From Rhodobacteraceae bacterium D3-12 (GTDB lineage Bacteria; Pseudomonadota; Alphaproteobacteria; Rhodobacterales; Rhodobacteraceae), in assembly GCA_025916135.1 (NCBI GenBank), contig CP104793.1:2790001-2854000 (forward strand): a stretch of DNA of 64,000 nt. Reading direction: 5' to 3'. Below are positions 28,166-36,641 of the stretch, piece after piece. A program made the translations under genes and the position numbers. Every line of letters starts with the position of its first letter. Position 1 is the stretch's first letter. Below the pieces are notes generated by a model. It was not told where the DNA came from. It saw nothing but the letters and a program-made list of their open reading frames with translations, and ran no database searches.

Positions 28166-29332
28166 CTACCGCCCGCGCCCGCGGAAAATCTCGTCGATCT
28201 CGCCCTGCGGGCGTGTGCGCGTAAAGGCCAGAAGCATCCCAACGGCAATCCCCCCGGCAATCAACGACGACCCGCCATAGCTCACAAACGGCAACGTCAT
28301 CCCCTTGGCCGGAAGCAGCCGCACAGCCACGCCCATGTTGATCATCGCCTGCACCCCGAACAACACCGCCAATCCGGTGCCCGCCAGCCGAATAAACGGA
28401 TCGCGTTCACGGATCAGCCGGAACAGAGAGCGCACGACGACGCTCGCATAAAGCGCAATGATCACCAGCACAAGCACCAGCCCATACTCCTCGGCCGCCA
28501 CCGCAATAATGAAATCCGTATGCGCATCCGGCAGGCTCCATTTGACCTGTCCCTCGCCCACACCCACGCCGAAAAACCCGCCCTCGCGGATCGCATTCGC
28601 AGCATATCCCAATTGCGTGCGCGGATCGACATCCGGGTTCAGAAACCCATCAATCCTGCGCGCGAAATGCTCCGAGGAGTTATAGGCAAACGTTCCTGAC
28701 AGCACCACACCCCCGGCCAGCACAACCAGAATAAGCATCGGCGCCCCGGCCACGAAATACATCACGCCCCAACCAAACAGGATCAACGCCGATTGCCCGA
28801 AATCCGGCTGCAACGCCAACATCAACACAATCACCGCCGCCAGCAACAACGACAAGGACTTGCCCGGTGGCCCGTTGATTTCTTGGCTCGCGGCCATCAT
28901 CCACGCCGCCACCACGATAAATCCGGGCTTGAGAAACTCGCTCGGCTGCACGCTCGCAAACCCAAGGCTATACCAGCGCGTCGCGCCCTTGCCGAAATCC
29001 GTTCCGAAAAACGGCAGCCCCATCAGCGCAACAAACGCCACCAAGAACCCCAGAACCGCCAATCGCCGGACAAGATCAGGGCTCATCATCGAGGTGATCA
29101 GCATCGCCAAAAGCGCCGTGCCGCCGAAAACCCCCTGCCGGATCACATAGTGAAAGGCCGCAAAGCCGTTCTTTTCAGCCAGCGGCACGCTCGCCGCGAG
29201 GCCCAAAAGCAATCCAATCCCGAACAGGATCAGCACACAAGACAAGGTCCACTTGTCCAACGTGCGCCACCATTTCGGCAAAACCGGCTCGCCCTCGCGC
29301 ACCGGCACCGTTCCATAGACCATTTCTGTCAT
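28166..29332 (-). CDS. ftsW: Peptidoglycan glycosyltransferase FtsW
   Basis: 388 aa, SEDS family, about ten membrane helices. Conserved loops: [65 protein letters not shown], and the C-terminal [15 protein letters not shown]. It polymerises lipid II at the division septum with its class B partner (FtsI). The TDFIIAV and HTDF-type motif and position beside murG favour FtsW over RodA, which is encoded at 49878. Confidence 0.93.
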   Translation of the reverse strand: MTEMVYGTVPVREGEPVLPKWWRTLDKWTLSCVLILFGIGLLLGLAASVPLAEKNGFAAFHYVIRQGVFGGTALLAMLITSMMSPDLVRRLAVLGFLVAFVALMGLPFFGTDFGKGATRWYSLGFASVQPSEFLKPGFIVVAAWMMAASQEINGPPGKSLSLLLAAVIVLMLALQPDFGQSALILFGWGVMYFVAGAPMLILVVLAGGVVLSGTFAYNSSEHFARRIDGFLNPDVDPRTQLGYAANAIREGGFFGVGVGEGQVKWSLPDAHTDFIIAVAAEEYGLVLVLVIIALYASVVVRSLFRLIRERDPFIRLAGTGLAVLFGVQAMINMGVAVRLLPAKGMTLPFVSYGGSSLIAGGIAVGMLLAFTRTRPQGEIDEIFRGRGR

Positions 29333-29697
29333 GGGTCTTCACCGCTCAATCTGCCTCAACCACCGGCCCTGGGTCTTTGCTTGCCCGAGGTCCGAACGCC
29401 CCGATTTTTCGGGTGCTTGTCACTCACCCTAACACGGCGGCCCGCTCAAGGGAAGAAGGCGATTCGACGGCTGATACAGACTTTCTCGCTCGGCCCACGA
29501 GCGGGGCGCAAAGCTGACCTCCAGAGCCATCCCCCCTCACCGCTCGGCCCCGAACGCCCGCGCCGCCGGACAAGCCGCTCCCGAAACATCGTCGCCGCTG
29601 GCCCCCCGCACAACCGCAATCCAAAATCGGGTCCACCCTTTCACAATCAAAGCTGAAACACCCGCAAAGCCAAAGCAAACCGCTGCCGACACCACCC
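29333..29697. other. Gene-free stretch upstream of ftsW
   Basis: 365 bp between the ftsW start and the stop of the next minus-strand gene. Frames on both strands are short or lack any family pattern and ribosome sites. The part nearest ftsW should hold its promoter. CGCTCGGCCCACGAGCGGGGC at about 29489-29509 contains a small inverted repeat (GCTCG/CGAGC). murD, which I would expect next to ftsW, is not here. Confidence 0.5.
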
Positions 29698-30120
29698 TCA
29701 GAACACCTTCTGAACCTTCCGCGACAGCTCGAACCCATGCCCGTCAAGGTTCTTGCAAGCCAGCGTGTTGCGCGTCGCCGAACAGACGATCCCTCTGAAC
29801 TCCGACGGCTTGCCCCTGTCAAACTTGCCGTTGCCCGGCCAGTTGTTCTTCCAGGCCTCAAGGCACAACATCCTGACCGGCCCACGCTCGACGATGAGAT
29901 AGACATGGCCCCATTTATGTAAACACTTATCCGGTTTCGGTTGGGCAAACGGCCCCGACCGGCGAAAAATGTTACACATCAATGTCGCGCGCCTCGGGTC
30001 ATCCCCAACCTCACAATGAATATTGTTCGCCCGCGTCGCAATCGTCCAGCTTTCCGCATGGGCGGGCATCGCCCCGCCAAAAAGCCACACCAGCCCCAGA
30101 CCGCACATCAACTGCTTCAT
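29698..30120 (-). CDS. Secreted hypothetical protein (DUF6636-like)
   Basis: 140 aa from the ATG at 30120, which follows GGGGGCGGG; an ATG 15 bp upstream is an alternative. Residues 1-22 are a signal peptide (MKQLMCGLGLVWLFGGAMPAHA). The mature part has six cysteines, NNIHCEV at the start and GIVCSATRNTLACKNLDGHGFELSR near the end, the spacing seen in the secreted DUF6636 group (SGNIHC...GFxLSR). Periplasmic; function unknown. Confidence 0.72.
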   Translation of the reverse strand: MKQLMCGLGLVWLFGGAMPAHAESWTIATRANNIHCEVGDDPRRATLMCNIFRRSGPFAQPKPDKCLHKWGHVYLIVERGPVRMLCLEAWKNNWPGNGKFDRGKPSEFRGIVCSATRNTLACKNLDGHGFELSRKVQKVF

Positions 30121-30153
30121 CCCGCCCCCGTTCATTCCAAGCCACCCCTGCGC

Positions 30154-30780
30154 TCAATAAAGCCGTTCCTGCTCGTCAGCGCTGTGATCGGCCTCGACCT
30201 CTTGCAACGTCTGATCCCGCTCTACCGCCGCGATCACCCAATCCGCCAATGTCGGCGCGCTCTTGCGCGCGGGCCACTGCTCAGGCTGCCAAAGCCGCGA
30301 TCGGATCAGCGATTTGGAGCAATGCATAAACGCCTCCTCCACCTCGATCACCAAGGCCAAAAGCGGCTCTCGCCCCTTAATCGCATGGCGTTTGCTGATC
30401 GCGGCGTCGCGCACAATCTTCGCTTTTCCCGCCACGCGCAGCGTGTCACCATGCCCCGGCACAATGAACAAAAGCGCAATATTGGGGTCCTCCAGCAGGT
30501 TTTGAAACCCGTCCACACGGTGGTTGCCCAATCGGTCGGGAATGATCAGCGTCTTGTCGTCATAGACCTCAACAAACCCCTGCGGATCGCCCTTGGGCGA
30601 AACATCAATCAACCCCTGCGCTGATTTTGTCGCCACCACAACGAAGGGCGAAAGCGCAATAAATTGCCGCGCGACATCGTTCAAATGGTCTGTGACTTTG
30701 AGAAAGGTGTTCACAAAACCCTCGGTGGGCAGCAATTCGCGCAACCGTGCGAGGTCGGCAATCTCTTCGTCAAATTGCAT
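30154..30780 (-). CDS. Pyridoxamine 5'-phosphate oxidase family protein (FMN-binding split barrel)
   Basis: 208 aa. Split-barrel pattern: FIALSPFVVVATKSAQGLIDVSPKGDP, then TLIIPDRLGNHRVDGFQNLLEDPNIALLFIVPG and TLRVAGKAKIV, the signature of the MSMEG_1061-like PPOX group. The C-terminal CSKSLIRSRLW is also typical. Such proteins bind FMN or F420; the substrate is unknown. It is divergent from the flavoprotein gene at 30937. Confidence 0.87.
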   Translation of the reverse strand: MQFDEEIADLARLRELLPTEGFVNTFLKVTDHLNDVARQFIALSPFVVVATKSAQGLIDVSPKGDPQGFVEVYDDKTLIIPDRLGNHRVDGFQNLLEDPNIALLFIVPGHGDTLRVAGKAKIVRDAAISKRHAIKGREPLLALVIEVEEAFMHCSKSLIRSRLWQPEQWPARKSAPTLADWVIAAVERDQTLQEVEADHSADEQERLY

Positions 30781-30936
30781 CGGTTAATTCCTTTCGGTTC
30801 ACCGTCACTGAAAACGCTTCAATGCCGAATGATAGCCGAAATCCGCTATTCTCCCAACGGCCGAGCGCGGCTGATCCCGATGCGCCGCGCAATTCACACT
30901 TGATTTGCCCGGCGCCACGGTCCACCCCCTGCCGGC

Positions 30937-32118
30937 ATGGACATCAACACGCTCATCCTCGGCGCAGGCGCGGCTGGCCTTATGGCGGCGGCCCATTGCG
31001 GACCCTCCACCGTGGTCATCGACCACGCCAAAGCACCGGGCGAGAAAATTCGCATCTCTGGCGGGGGAAGGTGCAATTTCACCAACATGTATTGCGAGCC
31101 GACGGCGTTCCACGGCGCCAATCCGCATTTCGCCAAATCCGCGCTGGCGCGCTATACGCAATGGGATTTCATCTCGCTGATCTCTGATCACGGTATCGCC
31201 TGGCACGAAAAAACGCTGGGCCAGCTGTTTTGCGATGGAAAATCCACGCAGGTGGTCACGATGCTCACCAGCCTCTGCGCCGCCGCCGGGGCCGAGCTGC
31301 GGCTCGAAACCTCCCTGACCGAGCTCTCCCACGATGGCACCCACTTCAAAGCGACGCTGGCACGCGGCAACATGCGCGAAACCCTGCGCGCGCGAAATCT
31401 GATCGTCGCCACAGGCGGAAAATCCATCCCCAAGATGGGCGCGACCGGCCTCGCCTATGACATCGCGCGCCAGTTTGGTCATGCGCTGGTCGCCCCGCGG
31501 CCGGCGCTGGTGCCGCTGACCTTCCCCGACGGTCGGTTCGCCGGGCTGTCCGGCCTGTCCCTGCCGGTGCGCGCCACGGCTGGCAGCACCTCGTTTGACG
31601 AAGCTATGCTTTTCACCCACCGCGGGCTCTCCGGCCCGGCAATCCTGCAAATCTCCTCCTATTGGGAGGACGGCAGCGCCATCACGCTCGACCTGTCGCC
31701 GGCGCAAAACATCTTTGAAACCTTGCGAAACCGGCGCCAAACACATGGCCGCAAACAACTCTCAACCGAACTCGCAACCCTCCTGCCCGCGCGCCTCGCC
31801 AGCCACTTGGCCGACGCACTCCCCCTCAAAGGCAACCTCGCGGATCAATCCGATACGGCCCTGCGTGACCTCGCCGACAGCTTGCATCACTGGACCCTCA
31901 CGCCCTCCGGCACCGAAGGCTACCGCACCGCCGAAGTCACCGCCGGCGGCATCGCCACGGATGAGGTCAGCTCCCAAACCCTGCAAAGCACGCGCCTACA
32001 TGGCCTCTATTTCGTTGGCGAATGCCTGGACGTAACAGGCTGGCTCGGCGGCTATAACTTCCAATGGGCGTGGTCCTCGGCCATGGCCGCCGCCCAAGCG
32101 ATCACCGCCCACCCTTGA
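30937..32118 (+). CDS. HI0933-like NAD(P)/FAD-dependent oxidoreductase (YhiN/BaiN family)
   Basis: 393 aa. FAD-binding LILGAGAAGLMAA at the N-terminus, the family-specific SGGGRCNFTN, LIVATGGKSIPKMGATG, LFTHRGLSGPAILQIS, and the C-terminal VTAGGI...GLYFVGECLDVTGWLGGYNFQWAWSSA. All family blocks are present and the length is normal. The family is widespread; some members reduce bile-acid intermediates or act in rRNA-related roles, so no single reaction is assigned. Confidence 0.92.
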   Translation: MDINTLILGAGAAGLMAAAHCGPSTVVIDHAKAPGEKIRISGGGRCNFTNMYCEPTAFHGANPHFAKSALARYTQWDFISLISDHGIAWHEKTLGQLFCDGKSTQVVTMLTSLCAAAGAELRLETSLTELSHDGTHFKATLARGNMRETLRARNLIVATGGKSIPKMGATGLAYDIARQFGHALVAPRPALVPLTFPDGRFAGLSGLSLPVRATAGSTSFDEAMLFTHRGLSGPAILQISSYWEDGSAITLDLSPAQNIFETLRNRRQTHGRKQLSTELATLLPARLASHLADALPLKGNLADQSDTALRDLADSLHHWTLTPSGTEGYRTAEVTAGGIATDEVSSQTLQSTRLHGLYFVGECLDVTGWLGGYNFQWAWSSAMAAAQAITAHP

Positions 32119-32126
32119 CCTGCCCT

Positions 32127-32184
32127 TTCATCTGACTGGAAATATCCCGGGGGTGTGGGGGCTGGCCCCCACTTTAAACTGCGT
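32127..32184 (+). repeat. Family A intergenic repeat, copy 3 (single unit)
   Basis: Head TTCATCTGACTGGAAATATC then CCGGGGG, followed by one hairpin unit TGTGGGGGCTGGCCCCCACT. It lies 9 bp after the stop of the flavoprotein gene and before a family B repeat. Confidence 0.82.
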
Positions 32185-32269
32185 TTGTCGCACCGGTGAT
32201 GCGCAACTACTGTCTCGCCCTCTCTGAAGACTGTGCTCTAGCGGTCACCTGTGCGACCTCCCTCAGGGA

Positions 32270-32407
32270 TTGCGCCGCACTTCGTGCGTCGCCAGGGGGG
32301 CCTCGCTTCGCTCGGCCCGGCGCTGCTGGCGAAGGGAGCACACCCGATCTATAGCCTGTGCAACCGGCGAAGTTACAGAAATGGGTATTTAAGCCATTAA
32401 AGAAAGC
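32270..32407 (+). repeat. Family B intergenic repeat, copy 3
   Basis: TTGCGCCGCACTTCGTGCGT, GGGGCCTCGCTTCGCTCGGC and, at the right end, GGGTATTTAAGCCATTAAAG followed by AAA, in the same order and spacing class as the copies at 6484 and 19928. It again lies between convergent genes and ends 10 bp before the stop of the cytochrome gene. Confidence 0.78.
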
Positions 32408-32417
32408 CCCGCACGCA

Positions 32418-32845
32418 TTAGCGCTGGAGCGATTCCAGATAGACCATCAACGCCGCGAGCGGGCGTGGTACCGGGGTCATCACCCCGTCGCCCGTATCAA
32501 CCGGAACAGTCGGCCCTTCCAAAAGCAAACCGAATTCGGGCATATTTTGACGTTCAAGACGCCCTCGGGTGTAGCCGTCGATATAGGACAGCACCTCGGC
32601 GCGCGGGAACACTCCCTTGTTGTGGGCGCTGATCCGGGTCAGATCGGCGGGCTTGCGGCCAAGGTCGGCGCGAATATCCGCGGCAAGTTCGCCGTTGCCG
32701 CGCCCTGACGCCCCGTGACACATGGCGCAATTGCTCGCGAACAACAGGGCGCCCTCGTCGGGTTCGGGCATGCTCTGCATCACACAGCCCGCCATAACCA
32801 GCGCAATGCAGCCCCCGCCGTCCAACCCAAAGCATGTCGCATCAT
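32418..32845 (-). CDS. c-type cytochrome lipoprotein, frame broken in the signal peptide
   Basis: AGGAGG stands just before ATGATG at 32845/32842, which opens MRHALGWTAGAAL and then runs to an early stop. The mature protein continues in another frame as LVMAGCVMQSMPEPDEGALL. One extra G near 32803 joins them into a lipoprotein signal with lipobox LVMAGC. The domain has one heme site CAMCHG and the distal Met in RQNMPEFG. An in-frame start without ribosome site exists at 32867. About 140 aa after repair. Third gene of a three-cytochrome cluster. Electron-transfer partner unknown. Confidence 0.75.
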
Positions 32846-32877
32846 GTTCCTCCTGCCGTCTTTCCAACCGTCATGGC

Positions 32878-33336
32878 TTACTTCTGGATACCTTGCAAGA
32901 ATGCAACCAAATCGGCAATCGCGCGGCTTGTCATCAGCGGCTGGCCACTTGCGGTTTTCATCGCCGTGTCATTGCCTTCAAAGAAGTCGCCATAGACCGG
33001 CATCGGGCTGCCGTGGCTGACCAGCGGATCACGCCCGTCGATCCGGCGCACCACATTCAACGCCGGGAATGTCCCGTTGTTGGCGGCCGTCAAGCCGGTC
33101 AAATCCACAGGTTGCACCAAAAGCACGCTGGCCATCGGCCCTTGCCCTTTGCCGTCAACCCCGTGACAGGTGGCACAGTGGCGGGCATAAAGATCAGCCC
33201 CCACGCCCGCATCCTGCGCCGACACTGGTCCCGCACCAAACGCCAGCCCCGCCATCACCCCGGCGACCAGAGCAATCGCCCCAAAACCGGACCGAAGCCT
33301 CGAAAACTCAACCTTATTTGCAAGCTGTTTCACCAT
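32878..33336 (-). CDS. Periplasmic c-type cytochrome
   Basis: 152 aa from the second ATG of an ATGATG pair (33336), 7 bp after AGGAG. Signal peptide in about 1-42 (FGAIALVAGVMAGLAFGAGPVSA), then one heme site CATCHG and a Met ligand in GSPMPVYGDFF. Class I small cytochrome c. It lies between two lipoprotein cytochromes of the same type on the same strand, so the three may form an electron-transfer set in the periplasm. Confidence 0.85.
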   Translation of the reverse strand: MVKQLANKVEFSRLRSGFGAIALVAGVMAGLAFGAGPVSAQDAGVGADLYARHCATCHGVDGKGQGPMASVLLVQPVDLTGLTAANNGTFPALNVVRRIDGRDPLVSHGSPMPVYGDFFEGNDTAMKTASGQPLMTSRAIADLVAFLQGIQK

Positions 33337-33498
33337 CATCTCACTCCTTTTCGCATTGCGCCCCTGTCGCGCGAATGAGCTTACCACCCCAACAAGCCCC
33401 GCGCTTTGATCCGTATCATGGCGGCCTGTTGCGGCGCGCCCACGCACAGCCACCCTTGCACGACGCGCCTCCCGAACCGCCTTCGCCCGAACGGCCCC

Positions 33499-33903
33499 TT
33501 AACGCTGAAGCCTCTCCACGTAATCCGCAAGCTCAAGCAAGGCGACGGGCGTCATCACCTCTTCCCCCTTGGGCGACACCCAGATCTGCTTGGGCCCGTT
33601 CAAAAGCGAGCCGAATTCCGGCATCATCGACGCCGCGTGTTTGCCCGGATAGCCGTACACCGTGGCCATGACATGTTCGGTCGGAAACATCCCGTCGTTA
33701 ACGGCGCTCAGCACCGTCAAATCGGCTGGCGGCACAGACAAATCGCCCGCGTTCACCCCATCGCCCATGCCCGTCGCCCCGTGGCACCCGGCGCAATATT
33801 GCGCAAACGTCACCCGCCCCGGATGCGGCGCCGCGACACTGCACGCCACCAGCAAACCAAGCGCGGCACATCCCGCTGCAAACCCTGTCAAAACCCTGCT
33901 CAT
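33499..33903 (-). CDS. c-type cytochrome lipoprotein
   Basis: 134 aa from the ATG at 33903. Lipobox LGLLVACS (Cys about 21) marks it as a lipoprotein. One heme site CAGCHG and a Met ligand in SMMPEFGSLL. The end MTPVALLELADYVERLQR matches the end of the cytochrome at 32418 (LAALMVYLESLQR), so these two are close paralogues. First of the three-cytochrome cluster. Confidence 0.85.
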   Translation of the reverse strand: MSRVLTGFAAGCAALGLLVACSVAAPHPGRVTFAQYCAGCHGATGMGDGVNAGDLSVPPADLTVLSAVNDGMFPTEHVMATVYGYPGKHAASMMPEFGSLLNGPKQIWVSPKGEEVMTPVALLELADYVERLQR

Positions 33904-34105
33904 CTCTTTGGCACCTTTCTTCTGAAGCGCTATTATCCTTGCAGCATGCACCGCAAAGGGCGGACAATCATTGATCTGGATCATGCCGCGCCCCCATGCG
34001 ATTGTTCGCACACACCCGCTCTTGAAACCGCGCTCAAGCGCCGCTGCTGACAGTTAACCCCAACCTGACACACGCACCATACACGCATCCGAAAAAGGCA
34101 CAGCC

Positions 34106-34516
34106 ATGACCCTTACCCCCGAAACGGCCCAATCCTTCCTGACCGAGAATTTCGCCGATTGGGTGCGCGCGCTCGACCTTACCATCACGGCAATCGGAGC
34201 AGAGGGGGCAGTGCTGCATATGCCAATCACCCCCGCGCTGGCACGCGTCGGCGGTATCCTCTCGGGACAGGCGCTCGCCGCGATGGCCGATACGGCGATG
34301 GTCTTTGCCTGCGCCGGGCATATGGGCGAATTCCGCCCCATCGCCACCACCAACCTCGACACGCAATTCCTGCGCCCCGGCATCGGCGACGCGGTGCGTT
34401 GCGAGGCCACGGTCGTGCGCGCCGGCAAGGCGCTGATCTTTGCCCGCGCCACGATGATCGCCGAGCCGTCAAACAAACCTGTCGCCACCGCCAACGCCAC
34501 GTTTTTCGTGCCATAG
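34106..34516 (+). CDS. PaaI family thioesterase
   Basis: 136 aa hotdog fold. The helix segment GILSGQALAAMADTAMVFACAG and the following IATTNLDTQFLRPG are the PaaI/acyl-CoA thioesterase pattern; the acidic residue in AMADTA is in the expected catalytic place. Members release CoA from acyl or aryl thioesters. It is divergent from the cytochrome cluster. Substrate unknown. Confidence 0.87.
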   Translation: MTLTPETAQSFLTENFADWVRALDLTITAIGAEGAVLHMPITPALARVGGILSGQALAAMADTAMVFACAGHMGEFRPIATTNLDTQFLRPGIGDAVRCEATVVRAGKALIFARATMIAEPSNKPVATANATFFVP

Positions 34517-34703
34517 CTGCCGCGCGACCGCCCCCCTGTTTCGCACACTGTTATTTGTCGCCCCGCATCATTCGGCCTGCGCGCCGCATCCGGCTGCCTA
34601 CGTCACGTATAGTTTACAGGCGCGCCGCCAAAATCACGCTATACTCGGTCCCGAACCTACCCCTGCAACGGCCCTAACCCTCCACCAACAAAGGACGCGT
34701 CCC

Positions 34704-35636
34704 ATGACAAAACCCGCCTTTTCCATCACTCGTCGCAGCGCCTTGATGGGCGCCGCGGCCTTGCCCATTGCCGCACTCGGCGATAGCCCGGCCTTTGCCG
34801 CCGCCAAAATGATGGGCCTCGCCACCACCCGCTTCAATCGCTTCAAACTTGGCGGGTTCGAGGTCACAACCCTGCTCGCCGGAACCCGCACCGTGCCGGA
34901 CCCGCATGCGATTTTCGGCCTCAACGCCAGCGAAGATGACTTTGCCGCCGCCTCTGCCGCCGCAGGCATCCCCACGGACAAGGCGCAGTTCTTCTTTACC
35001 CCCACCGTCGTCAACACCGGCAGCGAATTGATCCTGTTTGACACCGGCCTCAACGCAGGCGGCATTACCGGCGCTCTCGAAGCTGCGGGCTATAGTGCTG
35101 ATCAGATCGACACCGTGGTGTTGACCCATATGCACGGCGACCATATCGGCGGGCTGATGGAGGGCGGCGCGGCGACCTTTGCCAACGCCAAATACGTCAC
35201 CGGCGCGACCGAGTTCGACGCATGGGATATGTCCGGCAACGACGGGTTCGAAGGCAAAGTCCGCCCGCTCGCCGAAAAAATGGCCATGATCAAAGGCGGC
35301 GACAGCGTCGCCTCTGGCGTGACCGCAATGGAAGCGTTCGGCCACACCCCCGGCCATATGGCCTATATGATCGAAAGCGACGGGAAATCCCTGCTCCTCG
35401 GCGCGGATTTTGCCAACCATTACGTCTGGTCGCTGGCCTATCCCGATTGGGAGGTCAAATTCGACCGCGACAAGGCGATGGCCGCAAAAACCCGCCGCAA
35501 AACGCTCGACATGCTGGCAGCCGATAAGATTCCCTTCGTCGGCTATCACATGCCCTGGCCCGGAACCGGCTATGTCGCCAAACATGGCGATGGCTATCAC
35601 TACGAGCCGACCAGCTATCAGCTGATGATGGACTGA
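34704..35636 (+). CDS. Tat-exported MBL-fold metallo-hydrolase
   Basis: 310 aa. The N-terminus has a twin-arginine signal (SITRRSALMGAAALPIAALG, cleavage near AFA). The metallo-beta-lactamase motif THMHGDHIGG gives the first metal site, with His in GHTPGHMAY, Asp in LLGADFANH and His in PFVGYHMPWPG. Similar to the AHL-lactonase-like exported MBL proteins of roseobacters. Substrate unknown. A strong hairpin follows 19 bp after the stop. Confidence 0.9.
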   Translation: MTKPAFSITRRSALMGAAALPIAALGDSPAFAAAKMMGLATTRFNRFKLGGFEVTTLLAGTRTVPDPHAIFGLNASEDDFAAASAAAGIPTDKAQFFFTPTVVNTGSELILFDTGLNAGGITGALEAAGYSADQIDTVVLTHMHGDHIGGLMEGGAATFANAKYVTGATEFDAWDMSGNDGFEGKVRPLAEKMAMIKGGDSVASGVTAMEAFGHTPGHMAYMIESDGKSLLLGADFANHYVWSLAYPDWEVKFDRDKAMAAKTRRKTLDMLAADKIPFVGYHMPWPGTGYVAKHGDGYHYEPTSYQLMMD

Positions 35637-35654
35637 CCTTTATTTGGTCAACCT

Positions 35655-35685
35655 TGAAGGGTGCGTGCCAGCCACGCACCCTTCA
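35655..35685. terminator. Strong hairpin, bidirectional terminator candidate
   Basis: Thirteen perfect base pairs: TGAAGGGTGCGTG (35655-35667), loop CCAGC, CACGCACCCTTCA (35673-35685). It stands between the convergent metallo-hydrolase and DUF1801 genes. No long T-run follows on either strand. Confidence 0.7.
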
Positions 35686-35715
35686 TTGCCAAAACACCGC
35701 CAAAGCCGATACGCC

Positions 35716-36144
35716 CTAGCCCGCCTCAACCGGCCAGCGCGCGCCCAGATCTTCAAGTCCGGCTCTGATCAACTCCTCAAGCACTGATTCATCTATGTCA
35801 GACAACTTGTTGATATATAAACAAGACTTGCCGGTCTTGTGCTTGCCAAGCCGGGGCAGCACCGCGCTAAAATCGGCATAGCCCGGCATGATATAGACCA
35901 CCAGCTTCGCTTTCCTCACCGCAAAGCCGGTGGCAAGGAAATCACCCTCGCGCCCGCTGTCATAGACATAATGATACCGCCCGTATCCGATGATGGACGG
36001 CCCCCACAGGCGCGGCTCAAACCCGCTCACACGCCGGAAAATCGCATCCAGCTTTAACGCCTCCTGCCGTCGCCGCTCCGGTTCTATCTGCGCGAGATAA
36101 GCCCCCACATCCGCCTGCGTCGCTTGCGTCTTATTCTCGGCCAT
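35716..36144 (-). CDS. DUF1801 domain-containing protein
   Basis: 142 aa. The family pattern is clear: FRRVSGFEPRLWGPSIIGYGRYHYVYDSGREGDFLATGFAVRKAKLVVYI followed by LGKHKTGKSCLYINKLSDID. DUF1801 proteins (YdhG-like) are small cytosolic proteins of unknown biochemical role. 42 bp separate it from the glyoxalase-like gene upstream on the same strand, so it may share the SoxR-driven transcript. Confidence 0.87.
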   Translation of the reverse strand: MAENKTQATQADVGAYLAQIEPERRRQEALKLDAIFRRVSGFEPRLWGPSIIGYGRYHYVYDSGREGDFLATGFAVRKAKLVVYIMPGYADFSAVLPRLGKHKTGKSCLYINKLSDIDESVLEELIRAGLEDLGARWPVEAG

Positions 36145-36186
36145 AGCGCCCTTCCTTCACAGACACAGCATAACCGAACACAGGGC

Positions 36187-36567
36187 TCAGGAATAGCTCA
36201 CCACCTCCCACTCGGTGCCATCCTGATCGTCGAAATAGAACCGCCGCCCCGGCTCGTAATCCGCGTGATTATGCGCCACCAACCCGGCCGCTTTGACCCG
36301 CGCCTCGACCGCGTCCAGATCCTCAACCACCACGCCGATATGGTTCAACCCGCCCGTGGTGCGATAGCTGTCCACCGGTGCGCCGTTCTGCTTCGGGTGC
36401 TTGTACAGCGCGACATAGCTGTCCGCGTCGCCCACATGCGCGGTCTCGCCGCCATCCTTGGCCGCCCCGCGCCAGCGCAGATGCCAGCCGAACAGCTGCG
36501 AAACCAACGCCACCGCGCGGTCCAGATCGCTCACCGTGACGTTCACATGTTCCAATCGTCCAACCAT
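36187..36567 (-). CDS. VOC family (glyoxalase-like) protein, SoxR target
   Basis: 126 aa with AGGAG 9 bp before the ATG. Two beta-alpha-beta-beta-beta halves: RLEHVNVTVSDLDRAVAL (first metal His) and GGLNHIGVVVEDLDAVEAR (second His), ending in DGTEWEVVSYS (Glu ligand). It resembles lactoylglutathione lyase. Its promoter is a 19-bp-spacer site centred on a sox-like palindrome directly beside soxR, so induction by redox-cycling agents is likely. Confidence 0.87.
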   Translation of the reverse strand: MVGRLEHVNVTVSDLDRAVALVSQLFGWHLRWRGAAKDGGETAHVGDADSYVALYKHPKQNGAPVDSYRTTGGLNHIGVVVEDLDAVEARVKAAGLVAHNHADYEPGRRFYFDDQDGTEWEVVSYS

Positions 36568-36599
36568 AACAGATTCTCCTTTGCATTAGGTTGGCGCCT

Positions 36600-36630
36600 A
36601 AGCTAATTTCTAAAGCTAACTTTAGGTCAA
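36600..36630 (-). promoter_or_regulatory. SoxR-dependent promoter with 19-bp spacer
   Basis: On the minus strand: -35 TTGACC (36625-36630), 19-bp spacer, -10 TAGCTT (36600-36605). The spacer and the edge of the -35 box hold the near-perfect dyad CTAAAGCTAACTTTAG (36610-36625), much like the E. coli soxS operator. It lies 33 bp before the VOC gene start and 12 bp before soxR on the other strand, so soxR would be blocked by its own product. Confidence 0.85.
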
Positions 36631-36641
36631 GGAATTTTTTC

